Below, piece after piece: positions 1 to 7,989 of a DNA stretch of 64,000 nucleotides (position 1 is its first letter; each line of letters opens with the position of its first letter). The translations under genes and the position numbers were made by a program. Origin of the DNA: an uncultured Pseudomonadales bacterium (lineage in GTDB: Bacteria > Pseudomonadota > Gammaproteobacteria > Pseudomonadales > Cellvibrionaceae); the NCBI GenBank assembly GCA_947488935.1, contig CANLBN010000008.1, forward strand, positions 62,001 to 126,000, given 5' to 3'. Below the pieces are notes generated by a model. The model saw only the letters and a program-made list of their open reading frames with translations. It was not told the DNA's origin and did no database searches.

Positions 1-569
1 AAGAGCGCATTTATCGTTTTAGGTGTGTTGAGGCATGGTCAATGGTTATTCCTTGGGCGGGTTTCCCTCTGGCAGCATTACTTAAGCGCTTTAATCCTAC
101 ATCAAAAGCAAAGTATGTTGCCTTTGAGACAGTTTATGACAAAGATGCCCCATTACCCGGTCAACGCCGCAATGTACTCGATTGGCCTTATCGCGAAGGC
201 TTACGTATGGATGAAGCAATGAATCCACTTACCTTTATGGCAACAGGTATCTATGGCAAGCCACTACCTAATCAAAATGGTGCGCCGCTGCGTTTGGTAG
301 TGCCATGGAAGTATGGCTTTAAAAGTATAAAATCCGTCGTGAAGATACGCTTTACTGAGACCCAACCAGAGACAAGCTGGAACCTATCAGGCCCGCAAGA
401 ATATGGCTTTTACTCCAATGTAAACCCAGAGGTGAATCATCCACGTTGGAGTCAAAAACGCGAGCGTGTTATTGGTAAATTATTTAAGCAGCCTACTTTA
501 AAATTTAATGGCTATGGTGATCAGGTGGCATCACTGTATACCGGAATGGACCTGCGTAAGAATTATTAA
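1..569 (+). CDS. msrP: Protein-methionine-sulfoxide reductase catalytic subunit MsrP (5' truncated)
   Basis: This is the C-terminal part of the periplasmic molybdopterin enzyme MsrP (YedY), which reduces methionine sulfoxide in oxidised envelope proteins using electrons from the membrane partner MsrQ. The frame is open from base 3 to the stop at 567-569, giving 189 visible codons of an expected 320-330; the start and Tat signal lie off the left edge. The first visible residues include RCVEAW, whose Cys (codon 24-26) is the expected molybdenum ligand of the sulfite-oxidase fold. IPWAGFPL and VPWKYGFK are further family motifs. The downstream neighbour is msrQ, 80 bp away, the usual pairing. 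An internal ATG at 42 also exists, but the frame clearly continues upstream of it, so it is not the start. Confidence 0.95.
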   Translation, partial: ERIYRFRCVEAWSMVIPWAGFPLAALLKRFNPTSKAKYVAFETVYDKDAPLPGQRRNVLDWPYREGLRMDEAMNPLTFMATGIYGKPLPNQNGAPLRLVVPWKYGFKSIKSVVKIRFTETQPETSWNLSGPQEYGFYSNVNPEVNHPRWSQKRERVIGKLFKQPTLKFNGYGDQVASLYTGMDLRKNY

Positions 570-649
570 TAGGTAAATTATGTTGTCTGTAATTTCGCGT
601 AGACGCGTTTTAATATCGGTTAAAAAAGCAATTTATTATTGAGTGACGT

Positions 650-1354
650 GTGAGTTCTATTCAGGTTGTACAGACAAGCTTTTACAAAAAGTATAAAGCA
701 GGCATTATAACTGGGGCTAAATTGCTAATAAGCCTTGGTTGCCTGTTGCATATAGGCTATTTTACAACTGCTCTTTTTTGTTGTGTCGACTTTGCTAACC
801 CCGTCGAAGAATTGTCCCATGCCACTGGTGAATGGGGTTTACATTTTTTGTTGCTGAGTTTACTTATTACTCCCTTGAGGCGCCATTTTAAGTGGAACGA
901 TTTATTAAAGTTTCGACGCTTTTTGGGGCTTTGGAGCTTCTTTTATATATTCATTCATTTTTTTGGTTTTATCTTTTTCGATCACTTTTTTAATCTGGCA
1001 TCAATTATAGAAGATATCATCGACAGACCTTACATTGCCGTTGGGTTTGCCGGGCTTGTATTGCTAACGCCTCTTGCAGTGACTTCTTTTAAGCGCTTAC
1101 AAAAAAAGTTAGGCAAACGTTGGTTTAGCCTGCATAAGTTGGTGTATATTATTGCGATACTTGGTGTTGTACATTATTGGTGGTTAGTTAAAGCGGATAT
1201 TTTTTGGCCGGTTATTTATGCACTTGCTGTTGTTGTGTTGCTGGGTGATCGACTGTATTTTTATTGGGTAAAAGATGCCGCGAAAAAGCAGCGTTTGAAA
1301 CCATCGAGCAAAAAAGATACCACAGGACAGCCCAGTGTCATGCCAAAGAGTTAG
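650..1354 (+). CDS. msrQ: Heme-binding membrane subunit MsrQ
   Basis: MsrQ (YedZ) is an inner-membrane b-type heme protein that passes electrons from the respiratory chain or flavin reductase to periplasmic MsrP. The 234-residue product has about six hydrophobic segments and the ferric-reductase-like transmembrane core. It carries the characteristic stretches ATGEWGLH, LLLSLLITPLRRH, RRFLGLWSF and SLHKLVYI; the histidines in these helices are the likely heme ligands. The tail is short, basic and cytoplasmic. The start used is GTG at 650; no ATG fits better, and the N-terminus before the first helix is slightly long. It lies 80 bp after msrP and the two are probably co-transcribed. Confidence 0.93.
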   Translation: MSSIQVVQTSFYKKYKAGIITGAKLLISLGCLLHIGYFTTALFCCVDFANPVEELSHATGEWGLHFLLLSLLITPLRRHFKWNDLLKFRRFLGLWSFFYIFIHFFGFIFFDHFFNLASIIEDIIDRPYIAVGFAGLVLLTPLAVTSFKRLQKKLGKRWFSLHKLVYIIAILGVVHYWWLVKADIFWPVIYALAVVVLLGDRLYFYWVKDAAKKQRLKPSSKKDTTGQPSVMPKS

Positions 1355-1401
1355 AGATTTTTAAATAAATCGTCAATGATTTTTGTGAGCTTTGGCAATC
1401 G

Positions 1402-1433
1402 TTTTTGCTGCCTTAATAGGCGTAGGTAGTTGG
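1402..1433 (+). repeat. Short dispersed intergenic repeat, copy 1
   Basis: A T-run followed by TGCTGCCT and GCGTAGGTAGTTG, resembling copies at 1836-1869 and 4583-4614. The shared core is a T-run, TGTTG-CTGCAT, two bases, then ATGTAGGTAGTTG; this copy is the most diverged. It lies between msrQ and the alkyltransferase-like gene. Function unknown. Confidence 0.4.
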
Positions 1434-1534
1434 TGTTAGCCCCAAGATAGCCCGTTTTCTTCTCACTACAAATACTGCGCAAGTTTTCAACGACCCACTA
1501 GAGATGAATAACCCGAATAATAGAGAATAGAACC

Positions 1535-1831
1535 ATGGATAACGAATCATCCCCTTTCGAGCGATTTTGCTTGGTGCTTGGTCAGTTACCCGAGGGGCGA
1601 GTCTGTAGTTATGGGCGTTTGGCTGAGCTTGCCAGTTTAGGCAATGCACGACAAACCTGTCGTTGGTTGCGTGAGTTGCCTAAAGACTCACGTCTACCTT
1701 GGTATCGCGTTGTGAGTGCCCAAGGGAAATTAGCTGACTTCTCTAATGCCGCAAAACAGCGGCGTTTATTAGAGGCCGAGGGTATAGTCTTTACCGATAA
1801 AGGTCGTCTACCCAAGCATTATTATATTTAA
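1535..1831 (+). CDS. Alkyltransferase-like protein (ATL/MGMT family)
   Basis: This is a 98-residue single-domain member of the O6-alkylguanine-DNA alkyltransferase family. The product matches the DNA-binding core: a helix-turn-helix around GRVCSYGRLAELASLG, then RWLRELP. The active-site loop reads LPWYRVV. In true alkyltransferases this loop is PCHRV with the acceptor cysteine; here Trp replaces Cys, as in ATL proteins (PWHR). It is therefore expected to bind O6-alkylguanine lesions and hand them to nucleotide-excision repair rather than remove the alkyl group. That role is known for the family and inferred here. Tyr in place of the usual His is a small deviation. The start is ATG at 1535; the ribosome site is weak. 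No operon partners are evident. Confidence 0.88.
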   Translation: MDNESSPFERFCLVLGQLPEGRVCSYGRLAELASLGNARQTCRWLRELPKDSRLPWYRVVSAQGKLADFSNAAKQRRLLEAEGIVFTDKGRLPKHYYI

Positions 1832-1835
1832 CGCG

Positions 1836-1869
1836 TCTTTTTTGTTGCCTGCATAAATGTAGGTCAGTG
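1836..1869 (+). repeat. Short dispersed intergenic repeat, copy 2
   Basis: Immediately downstream of the ATL gene stop. It contains TTTTTTGTTG, then CCTGCAT-AA-ATGTAGG, a near-palindrome, then TCAGTGG. The core matches the copy at 4583-4614 closely. It could form a small hairpin, but a T-run precedes rather than follows it, so it does not look like a plus-strand terminator. Confidence 0.45.
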
Positions 1870-2102
1870 GCACGGACAAGATCTGAAGCGACTGAGATTT
1901 CGTCAACAACTCACAATTACCTCCAATTCCCACCTAAATGTAGACTATTTTTCCCTTTATCCATTTGAAAAACCCATGGGCTAATAATATGTTGCTGCCT
2001 GTCTCTAGCTATTGTTTAATGGTTTTTTAGCTTGTTATAAATGATGGGGCTTAGAGCCTCCCGTTGAAACTGTAAAAGCCTTAATAGTACACTGATAACA
2101 TA

Positions 2103-2696
2103 ATGGAAATAATTCAACCAATAAATACAGTGGAGCAAGCTAAAGTCATTGAGCGAGTTCGCTATTATATTGAGCTGGCATCAAGCCTTTATGGGCAGCA
2201 GTTCACAGAGATTAGTGTAATTTTTAATCTGCGTGGTAAAGCCGCGGGTATGTATCGGTGTTATCGATCGGCTAAGCAGCCAGGGGTAGCACTATTAAAA
2301 GCCGCTAACAATAACTCGACAAGAAGAGAAATTCGCTTTAATCCTTGGTTATTCGCTAAATACCCTGAGGATAGTTATGATAATACGGTACCCCATGAGG
2401 TTGCTCATTACCTGAGTGATTGTTTGTACGGTTTAAATAGGATTAAACCCCATGGGCCGGAATGGAAAAGTATTATGCGCGATTTGGGTGCAGAGCCTAA
2501 CGTCCGTGGCAGTTATACCCTAGAGGGAATTCCTGTGCGCAAGGTTAAACGTTACGATTACGCGTGTGCCTGTCGTCAGGTTGAATTAACCAGCTATCGT
2601 CATGTAAAAATTCAAAAAGGTATTCAGCAATATCGCTGTCGTGATTGTAATGAAATGCTGATGCCCATCTTGAAAACTGCAGAGCTAATGAGTTAG
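2103..2696 (+). CDS. SprT-like zinc metalloprotease domain protein
   Basis: A 197-residue protein of the SprT/SprT-like family. It has the zincin motif HEVAH in VPHEVAHYLSDCLYG at about residues 98-102, then a conserved KPHGPEWK stretch. The C-terminal zinc ribbon has the pairs CAC and CRDC, about 30 residues apart. Bacterial SprT is poorly characterised; the eukaryotic relative Spartan cleaves DNA-protein crosslinks, so proteolysis on chromatin-like substrates is only inferred here. It is about 30 residues longer than E. coli SprT, mostly at the N-terminus. The start is ATG at 2103 without a clear Shine-Dalgarno. It stands alone between the ATL gene and the MORN/C13 gene, all on the same strand. 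Confidence 0.88.
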   Translation: MEIIQPINTVEQAKVIERVRYYIELASSLYGQQFTEISVIFNLRGKAAGMYRCYRSAKQPGVALLKAANNNSTRREIRFNPWLFAKYPEDSYDNTVPHEVAHYLSDCLYGLNRIKPHGPEWKSIMRDLGAEPNVRGSYTLEGIPVRKVKRYDYACACRQVELTSYRHVKIQKGIQQYRCRDCNEMLMPILKTAELMS

Positions 2697-2741
2697 CTAT
2701 AAAAGTCTACAAAGTAGTTTTATATAAAAAAGAGAAGAGCC

Positions 2742-4484
2742 GTGCTTAAGTTTATTTTTATTTTAGTCTTTGGTTTTGTTGTTGGTGCTGTGGTTGTTGA
2801 AAACAAACAATACCTTACTGATACCGTTGCTATTCCCGTTTCGTTTTTGCCCGACGGTGGTGAGTACGATGGTGAGTTACTAAAGGGTGAGTTAAGCGGT
2901 AAAGGACGGATCATCTGGCCCAATGGCGATAGTTATGAGGGCGAATTTAAACAGGGCTTGTTTCATGGCCAAGGGCGTTACGAAACAGTCAATAATATTT
3001 ATACCGGTGAATTTGTCAAAGGTGTTGCCCGAGGTACTGGCACTATTAATTACCCTGATGGTAGTGTTTATGAGGGAGAGGTAGATTTTGGCGAGGCAAA
3101 TGGTTTGGGTTCTCTTCGCTTTGCCAATAAAAAATACACCGGTGAATTTAAAGATAATGTATTCAATGGCCAAGGCAAGTTGCTCGATAGTAATGGCGAT
3201 ATTTACGAAGGGCAGTTTGCCAATGGTTTGTTTAATGGTGACGGCTTATTTACCTCTGCCAATAGCAAAATCTACCAAGGGAAGTTCGTCGATGGCGAAT
3301 TGACCGGGCAAGGTGATTATAGAGACGGGGATGTCATTTATACTGGTGGTTTTAAAAACTGGATGTTCGATGGTAAGGGGCGCTATCAGCATAAAAAAAA
3401 TATTTACGTTGGAGATTTTGTTAAAGGGCAGTTTGAAGGAGCTGGTCGTCAGACCCATGGTGACGATATGAGCTACGATGGTGAATTTGCCGCTGGGCAG
3501 TACAGTGGCCTTGGCGTTTTAATTAAAAATGATGAGCGTTATGAAGGGCAGTTTCAAAATGGGCTTAAACACGGCAAAGGAATTTTAACTTATCCCAAGC
3601 CTATTGATGGCATTTCAAAAATAGAAGGGGTTTGGGGATTCGATAAGCTGGTAAAAGCAGATAATAATTTGGCAGAGTACAATAGTGAGGTTGTTGTTGA
3701 AGAAGCGCTTTACAGTCAAGTATCAAGTATAGAGGAGCAGCTTGCTGCGATTGATGTACAAGATCCTAACGCTATAGAAATGTATTTTGTAGGTATTGCT
3801 GGTGATGGTTCGCAAGGTGCCTTTCGTCGGGAAGTGAAGGCCATTAAAAATATTTTTGATGAAGAGTACGATACTAAAAATAAATCAGTGTTACTGATTA
3901 ATAGCAATGTCACTTATCAAGATATCCCCTTAGCTACACCGACAAGTATAGAAAAAGTGTTGCAAGGTGTGGCAGAAAAAATGGATGCAGAAAACGATAT
4001 ACTTTTTTTGCATATGACAAGTCATAGCTCTAAAGAATTTAATTTTTCGCTAGCCCTAGATGGTTTGAATATAATGGACCTCAGCGCGAAGCGCATGGGT
4101 GAGATCGTTCGTAAGCTGCCTGTAAAATTTAAAGTAATCGTTGTCTCTGCTTGTTACGCCGGTGGTTATCTAGAAAAAGTAAAAGACGACAATACCTTAG
4201 TTATAGTTGCCTCTTCGGCAGATAAAACCTCTTTTGGCTGTAGCCATAATACAAATATGACATATTTTGGTGAGGCATTTTTTAAAGATGCATTACCAAA
4301 CTCTTCAAGTTTTATTGATGCTTTTGATCGCTCGCGTGATATTGTCCGCGGTCGTGAGGCTAAAGAAAACTTCGAGTATTCGGAGCCCTTAATTTTTAAG
4401 CCTAAGGCCATTAGAGAACATTTGCTCAGTTGGCGAAAGGAATTAGCCGACAGGATTAGGCAGCGTAACATCACTATCGAATAG
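2742..4484 (+). CDS. MORN-repeat / peptidase C13 (legumain-like) fusion protein
   Basis: A 580-residue protein with three parts. Residues about 3-20 form a hydrophobic signal or anchor. Residues about 34-300 hold eleven tandem MORN repeats of 22-23 residues (Y-x-G-E/Q-F ... G-x-G pattern) plus a degenerate twelfth. Residues about 345-550 form a C13-type cysteine peptidase domain. The putative catalytic dyad is His428 (in TSHSS) and Cys471 (in VVSACYAGG), 43 residues apart, matching legumain-type spacing. The downstream TSFGC stretch is also typical of bacterial C13 proteins. The usual His-Gly after the first motif is His-Ser here. The GTG start at 2742 follows AGAAGAG. MORN repeats often mediate membrane or protein contact, so an envelope-facing protease or scaffold is plausible but inferred. 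No operon partner is obvious. Confidence 0.88.
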   Translation: MLKFIFILVFGFVVGAVVVENKQYLTDTVAIPVSFLPDGGEYDGELLKGELSGKGRIIWPNGDSYEGEFKQGLFHGQGRYETVNNIYTGEFVKGVARGTGTINYPDGSVYEGEVDFGEANGLGSLRFANKKYTGEFKDNVFNGQGKLLDSNGDIYEGQFANGLFNGDGLFTSANSKIYQGKFVDGELTGQGDYRDGDVIYTGGFKNWMFDGKGRYQHKKNIYVGDFVKGQFEGAGRQTHGDDMSYDGEFAAGQYSGLGVLIKNDERYEGQFQNGLKHGKGILTYPKPIDGISKIEGVWGFDKLVKADNNLAEYNSEVVVEEALYSQVSSIEEQLAAIDVQDPNAIEMYFVGIAGDGSQGAFRREVKAIKNIFDEEYDTKNKSVLLINSNVTYQDIPLATPTSIEKVLQGVAEKMDAENDILFLHMTSHSSKEFNFSLALDGLNIMDLSAKRMGEIVRKLPVKFKVIVVSACYAGGYLEKVKDDNTLVIVASSADKTSFGCSHNTNMTYFGEAFFKDALPNSSSFIDAFDRSRDIVRGREAKENFEYSEPLIFKPKAIREHLLSWRKELADRIRQRNITIE

Positions 4485-4582
4485 TATAGAAGCCTGTACT
4501 TATTTTTTTCGTTCGATTTAATTTTATTGTAAGGAGCCTCTTAATAAGTCGTGATGATTTTTCGCTTGCTTAAATAACCCGC

Positions 4583-4614
4583 CTTTTTGTTGGCTGCATG
4601 GATGTAGGTAGTTG
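4583..4614 (+). repeat. Short dispersed intergenic repeat, copy 3
   Basis: It reads CTTTTTGTTG, then GCTGCATGGATGTAGGT, then AGTTG. The palindromic centre CTGCAT-GG-ATGTAG differs from a perfect inverted repeat by one G-T pair. Copies 1 and 2 lie at 1402-1433 and 1836-1869. The same intergenic stretch (4485-4755) holds no other recognisable element. Confidence 0.45.
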
Positions 4615-4755
4615 ACCTGAATAGGAGCTCAAGCTATTGAATGTTTTCTACCAGTCTATTATTCACTTTAGTATTCTCCTCAACTCGGTTATTTTACTTC
4701 TCGAAAATCACACTCAAGCTTGTTCAGTGGCTCCTTAGCGTTTTGGAGTATTTTC

Positions 4756-5523
4756 TTGGACTCGTTAGCCTTGTATCAATATGGATTAGTCGCACTGATT
4801 TTTATGTGGAGTGGCATGGTACGCTCAGCATTAGGTTTTGGTGGGGTTGTTCTTGCGTTGCCATTTTTATTAATTATTGATGATCGTCCTCAAGTTTATT
4901 TGCCCATATTGGCTGCCCATTTGTTGGTTTTTTCCTCGCTCACGGTTGTTAAGAATCACCGCTTAGTTAAAAAAGGTATTGCTGAGCCAAGCGTCGCATG
5001 GCCTTTTTTGGGTAAAGCCTTACTTATTATGATTATACCCAAGTGTATTGGCGTATTCGGCTTAATTACCTTACCGACTCAAATCATGAATACGATTATT
5101 TTTACTATTGTTGGGCTATATTCAATTTCTTATGTACTCAATTACCATATCGAAAGTAAGCATAAGTTTGCCGATATCTTGTTTTTGATCGTTGGTGGTT
5201 ATATTAGTGGAACATCGCTTATTGGAGCCCCATTAGTTGTGGCTGTATTTTCAAAGTATGTTGCACGCTCCCAGCTACGGGATACATTATTTGCTCTGTG
5301 GTTTGTCCTTGTCTTGATCAAAATGGGGTCATTTGTGATCGCAGATATTAATTTACAGCTTATCCATCATTTATGGCTATTGCCCTGCGCTGGTTTAGGT
5401 CATGTATTGGGTTCGCGTGTACATCAGCATTTATTAAACACAGATAGCGTTAAATTTTATAGAATGTTAGGCCTTGCGTTGCTCATTACGAGTACGCTTG
5501 GTCTGATAAAGGCATGGGCTTAA
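4756..5523 (+). CDS. TauE/SafE (TSUP) family membrane permease
   Basis: A 255-residue integral membrane protein of the sulfite-exporter TauE/SafE family, with about eight hydrophobic segments and the family's N-terminal GxxxxxGFGGGxxxxP-like stretch (ALGFGGVVLALPFLL). A second half-repeat contains GGYISGTSLIGAPLVV. Known members export sulfite, sulfoacetate or related organosulfur anions; the substrate cannot be read from sequence. I chose TTG at 4756 because GGAG lies at 4745-4748 with seven bases of spacing. An upstream in-frame TTG at 4720 would add 12 residues but has no ribosome site. It appears to be a single-gene unit. Confidence 0.85.
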   Translation: MDSLALYQYGLVALIFMWSGMVRSALGFGGVVLALPFLLIIDDRPQVYLPILAAHLLVFSSLTVVKNHRLVKKGIAEPSVAWPFLGKALLIMIIPKCIGVFGLITLPTQIMNTIIFTIVGLYSISYVLNYHIESKHKFADILFLIVGGYISGTSLIGAPLVVAVFSKYVARSQLRDTLFALWFVLVLIKMGSFVIADINLQLIHHLWLLPCAGLGHVLGSRVHQHLLNTDSVKFYRMLGLALLITSTLGLIKAWA

Positions 5524-5907
5524 TCAATTGGGGAGGATTATTTTTAAATGTGATGCTCAAATTATATAGCTAGCTGTGCTTATTAATTGTGTAAAAGGCA
5601 ACTATAAACACATTGCTTATTTCTGTCGCTATGTGCACGATTGCCACCCTTCTTTTTTATATTTTCCGATCTGTTTAAAAAATATCTTACTCTCATAATC
5701 TAGCTAGTTTTCTCGCTGATTTTGCACCTGATTAGTGCGAAGTGCGCACTTGTCGCGTGCGGTTATTTTCTTGAGCTGTACTTGTTTTGAGCATGTTGGG
5801 CTTAAATGCCCATTTTAATAGCTTAGGACCTTATGCCTAACATTGGTATGTACCTTGCTTATACATAAAGTATAAAGCATGGACTAAAAGTAACAGGAGT
5901 GTCATTG
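5524..5907. other. Intergenic region with palindrome 5740-5751
   Basis: No protein-coding gene is supported here. A perfect 12-base palindrome AAGTGCGCACTT lies at 5740-5751 inside a run of GTGC/GCGC words (5735-5760). A weak hairpin TGGGC-N6-GCCCA at 5797-5812 is followed by TTTT and could be a poor terminator. AGGAG at 5895-5899 is the ribosome site of the leader ORF that follows. Confidence 0.4.
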
Positions 5908-5934
5908 ATGTTGATTGGGTCATTACAAAAATAG
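5908..5934 (+). CDS. Eight-codon leader ORF (putative)
   Basis: ATG at 5908 opens MLIGSLQK and ends at TAG 5932-5934. AGGAG at 5895-5899 sits eight bases before the ATG, a far better ribosome site than that of the next gene, whose ATG begins one base after this stop (5936). The arrangement suggests that ribosomes load on the mini-ORF and re-initiate at 5936. No attenuator hairpin was found inside it. Seen in sequence; the function is inferred. Confidence 0.4.
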   Translation: MLIGSLQK

Positions 5935-5935
5935 T

Positions 5936-6286
5936 ATGAATATAGATAGGTATATGGTGAATCTGTTCTTTGAAATAAGAAGAGGTGTGCCACTTAACTT
6001 GCAAGCCGATATGAAAATATCGAACTCTGATATTGGGAATGTGATGATTGAGGTCCATAAGCAATGCGAAGATGAAAATATACGCTTGCTAATAGAGATT
6101 TTTTTGGAGCGAGCAGGTGATAATTGGTTTGAAATGTTAGGTCGGGGATCAAGCTTAACCAAAAAACCTCAGCGCTCCGAGATCTCAGTTGAGGCAAGAC
6201 CACAAGTTAAAAATCAGGTTGTGCCGCAGGAGGCAGCGCTATCTAAACCAAGGCTTATTTACCGTGGGCAAGTAGTTGAATATTAA
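5936..6286 (+). CDS. Hypothetical protein, about 116 residues
   Basis: I do not recognise the family. The product begins MNIDRYMVNLFFEIRRG. A helical first half (to about residue 70) contains IRLLIEIFLERAGDNWFEML, and a charged, proline- and glutamine-containing tail ends in RLIYRGQVVEY. It has no signal peptide or membrane segment, so it is probably cytosolic. I prefer ATG 5936 because it follows the leader-ORF stop by one base. A TTG at 5915 would add seven residues and overlap the leader. It is flanked by long intergenic stretches on both sides. Coding is supported by an uninterrupted frame and a plausible composition; the small size keeps confidence moderate. Confidence 0.6.
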   Translation: MNIDRYMVNLFFEIRRGVPLNLQADMKISNSDIGNVMIEVHKQCEDENIRLLIEIFLERAGDNWFEMLGRGSSLTKKPQRSEISVEARPQVKNQVVPQEAALSKPRLIYRGQVVEY

Positions 6287-6867
6287 CTTAATATGCTTAG
6301 CCCGAATTTAAAAAGCGACCTTAGTTTATGGCTTATCTAAAGTATTTTTAAAGAGCAATTACTATAACTTTTGTTATATTGGGGTTGGCGGTAGGTAGCC
6401 TAGACTAGCATATAGATGTAAGTGCCTTGATATTTCTAATTAATAAAACTAATTGGATCAATAATCGTGATTTTCACTCTTTTTGCCATATTTTTATATA
6501 AAGGTATAACAAAAAGAATAATTGGTTTGATGTATAAGCTTTAGGTCTTTTTATACTTAAATGTGGCTTATTGGTATTTTTTTAATGCTTATTTGTTATA
6601 TCTATTTGCTGTTCATCATAGATTGATGGCATTATGATTAACTACGGTTAACTACTTAAAGACAATATGACTTGTCTAAAGTGATAAAAATAAATCTATT
6701 TAGTGGCCGTATGTAAGTAGATAACAGGTTTGCATTATCTCTAGCCTCTTAACAGGTACTATGTGCTCTTGCTTATCGGGTTAAAGGTACAAGACAAATA
6801 TTATAATAATATTAACTAATTTCTATCTCGTTTGAGAAAACACTATAAACAAAACTAGGAGAAACTC
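6287..6867. promoter_or_regulatory. Upstream region of the aap operon
   Basis: A 581-base A+T-rich stretch with no supported gene. It ends in AGGAGA (6857-6862), the ribosome site of aapJ. A direct repeat TTAACTAC-GG-TTAACTAC lies at 6638-6655 with a ten-base period, a possible regulator site. I found no convincing sigma-54 (TGGCA-N7-TGC) element or clear sigma-70 pair. Its length suggests complex control or an unrecognised small RNA. Confidence 0.4.
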
Positions 6868-7881
6868 ATGATTAAAATTTCATCCCTTATGGCCGGTGGT
6901 TTAGCTGTTGGCTTAACGCTAGGTGCTCAAGCAGCTACTTTAGACGACGTTAAAAAGCGCGGTGTCTTATCTTGTGGTGTGAGCACCGGTCTTGCTGGTT
7001 TCTCTCAGAAAGATGAAAAAGGTAACTGGAGCGGCTTAGACGTTGATGTTTGCCGCGCTGTTGCAGCAGCTGTTTTGGGCGATGCTAGCAAGGTACAGTA
7101 CAAACCTTTAACGGCTAAAGAGCGCTTTACTGCACTGCAATCTGGTGAGATCGATATGTTGTCTCGCAACACAACGTGGACTCATACCCGTGACACCTCT
7201 CTTGGTTTAAACTTTGCTGGTACTATTTACTATGATGGTACAGGCTTTATGGTTAGCAAAAGTTTAGGCGTTAAATCAGCTAAAGAATTAGACGGTGCTA
7301 ACGCATGTATTCAGGCAGGTACCTCTACCGAGCTTGCAATCTCTGATTACTTCCGTGAAAACAACATTAAGTATAAGCCTGTTACTTTTGATACCTCTGA
7401 CCAAACCCGCTCAGGTTTTGAATCAGGACGTTGTGACTTTCTAACCTCTGATCAATCTCAACTTTATGCACTACGCATTGGTTTAAAAAATCCATCGGGT
7501 GCAGTCGTACTGCCTGAAGTTATCTCTAAAGAGCCTCTAGGTCCTGTTGTTCGTCAAGGTGATGACCAGTGGTTTAACATTGTTAAGTGGTCACTTAATG
7601 CAATGATCGAAGGCGAAGAGCAAGGTGTTACCTCTGCTAACGCTGCTGATAAAGCCAAAAATGGTAAGCCAGGTAACAAGCGCTTACTAGGTACTGAAGG
7701 TGAGCTAGGTAAAAACTTAGGCTTAAATTCCGATTGGGCACTTCAAGTAATTAAGCAAGTAGGTAACTACTCTGAATCTTTCGAGCGTAATGTTGGTTCA
7801 GGTTCTCAGCTTAAAATCTCTCGTGGCCTTAACGCATTATGGAAAGACGGTGGTATTTTATACTCACCAGCAATGCGTTAA
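6868..7881 (+). CDS. aapJ: General L-amino-acid ABC transporter, periplasmic binding protein
   Basis: AapJ captures a broad range of L-amino acids in the periplasm for AapQMP. The 337-residue product has a signal peptide (MIKISSLMAGGLAVGLTLG, cleavage after AQA at about residue 22). The mature protein starts TLDDVKKRGVLSCGVS and carries the family's SGLDVDVCRAVAAAV, RFTALQSGEIDMLSRNTTWT and RCDFLTSDQSQLYALR motifs. Length and motifs match the AapJ/BztA group closely. The ATG at 6868 has AGGAGA five bases upstream. A strong hairpin terminator follows (7897-7918) before aapQ, so binding protein is probably made in excess over the membrane subunits. Confidence 0.96.
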   Translation: MIKISSLMAGGLAVGLTLGAQAATLDDVKKRGVLSCGVSTGLAGFSQKDEKGNWSGLDVDVCRAVAAAVLGDASKVQYKPLTAKERFTALQSGEIDMLSRNTTWTHTRDTSLGLNFAGTIYYDGTGFMVSKSLGVKSAKELDGANACIQAGTSTELAISDYFRENNIKYKPVTFDTSDQTRSGFESGRCDFLTSDQSQLYALRIGLKNPSGAVVLPEVISKEPLGPVVRQGDDQWFNIVKWSLNAMIEGEEQGVTSANAADKAKNGKPGNKRLLGTEGELGKNLGLNSDWALQVIKQVGNYSESFERNVGSGSQLKISRGLNALWKDGGILYSPAMR

Positions 7882-7896
7882 TCTCAAGTAGTAAAC

Positions 7897-7925
7897 AAGT
7901 GGCACATTAGTGCCACTTTGTTTTT
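7897..7925 (+). terminator. Hairpin between aapJ and aapQ
   Basis: A perfect nine-base stem AAGTGGCAC (7897-7905) / GTGCCACTT (7910-7918) with loop ATTA, followed by TG and a T-run. It is a classic Rho-independent terminator or mRNA-stabilising element placed after the binding-protein gene. Partial read-through would supply aapQMP. Confidence 0.8.
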
Positions 7926-7989
7926 AGCGCTTGCTTTTTATCTCTTCGCTGTAAATATTTAACCTTAAAATCTTAAGTAGCTTCGCTTT

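Noticed and set aside
6287..6867. Sigma-54 promoter before aapJ
   Set aside because: No TGGCA-N7-TGC element is present.
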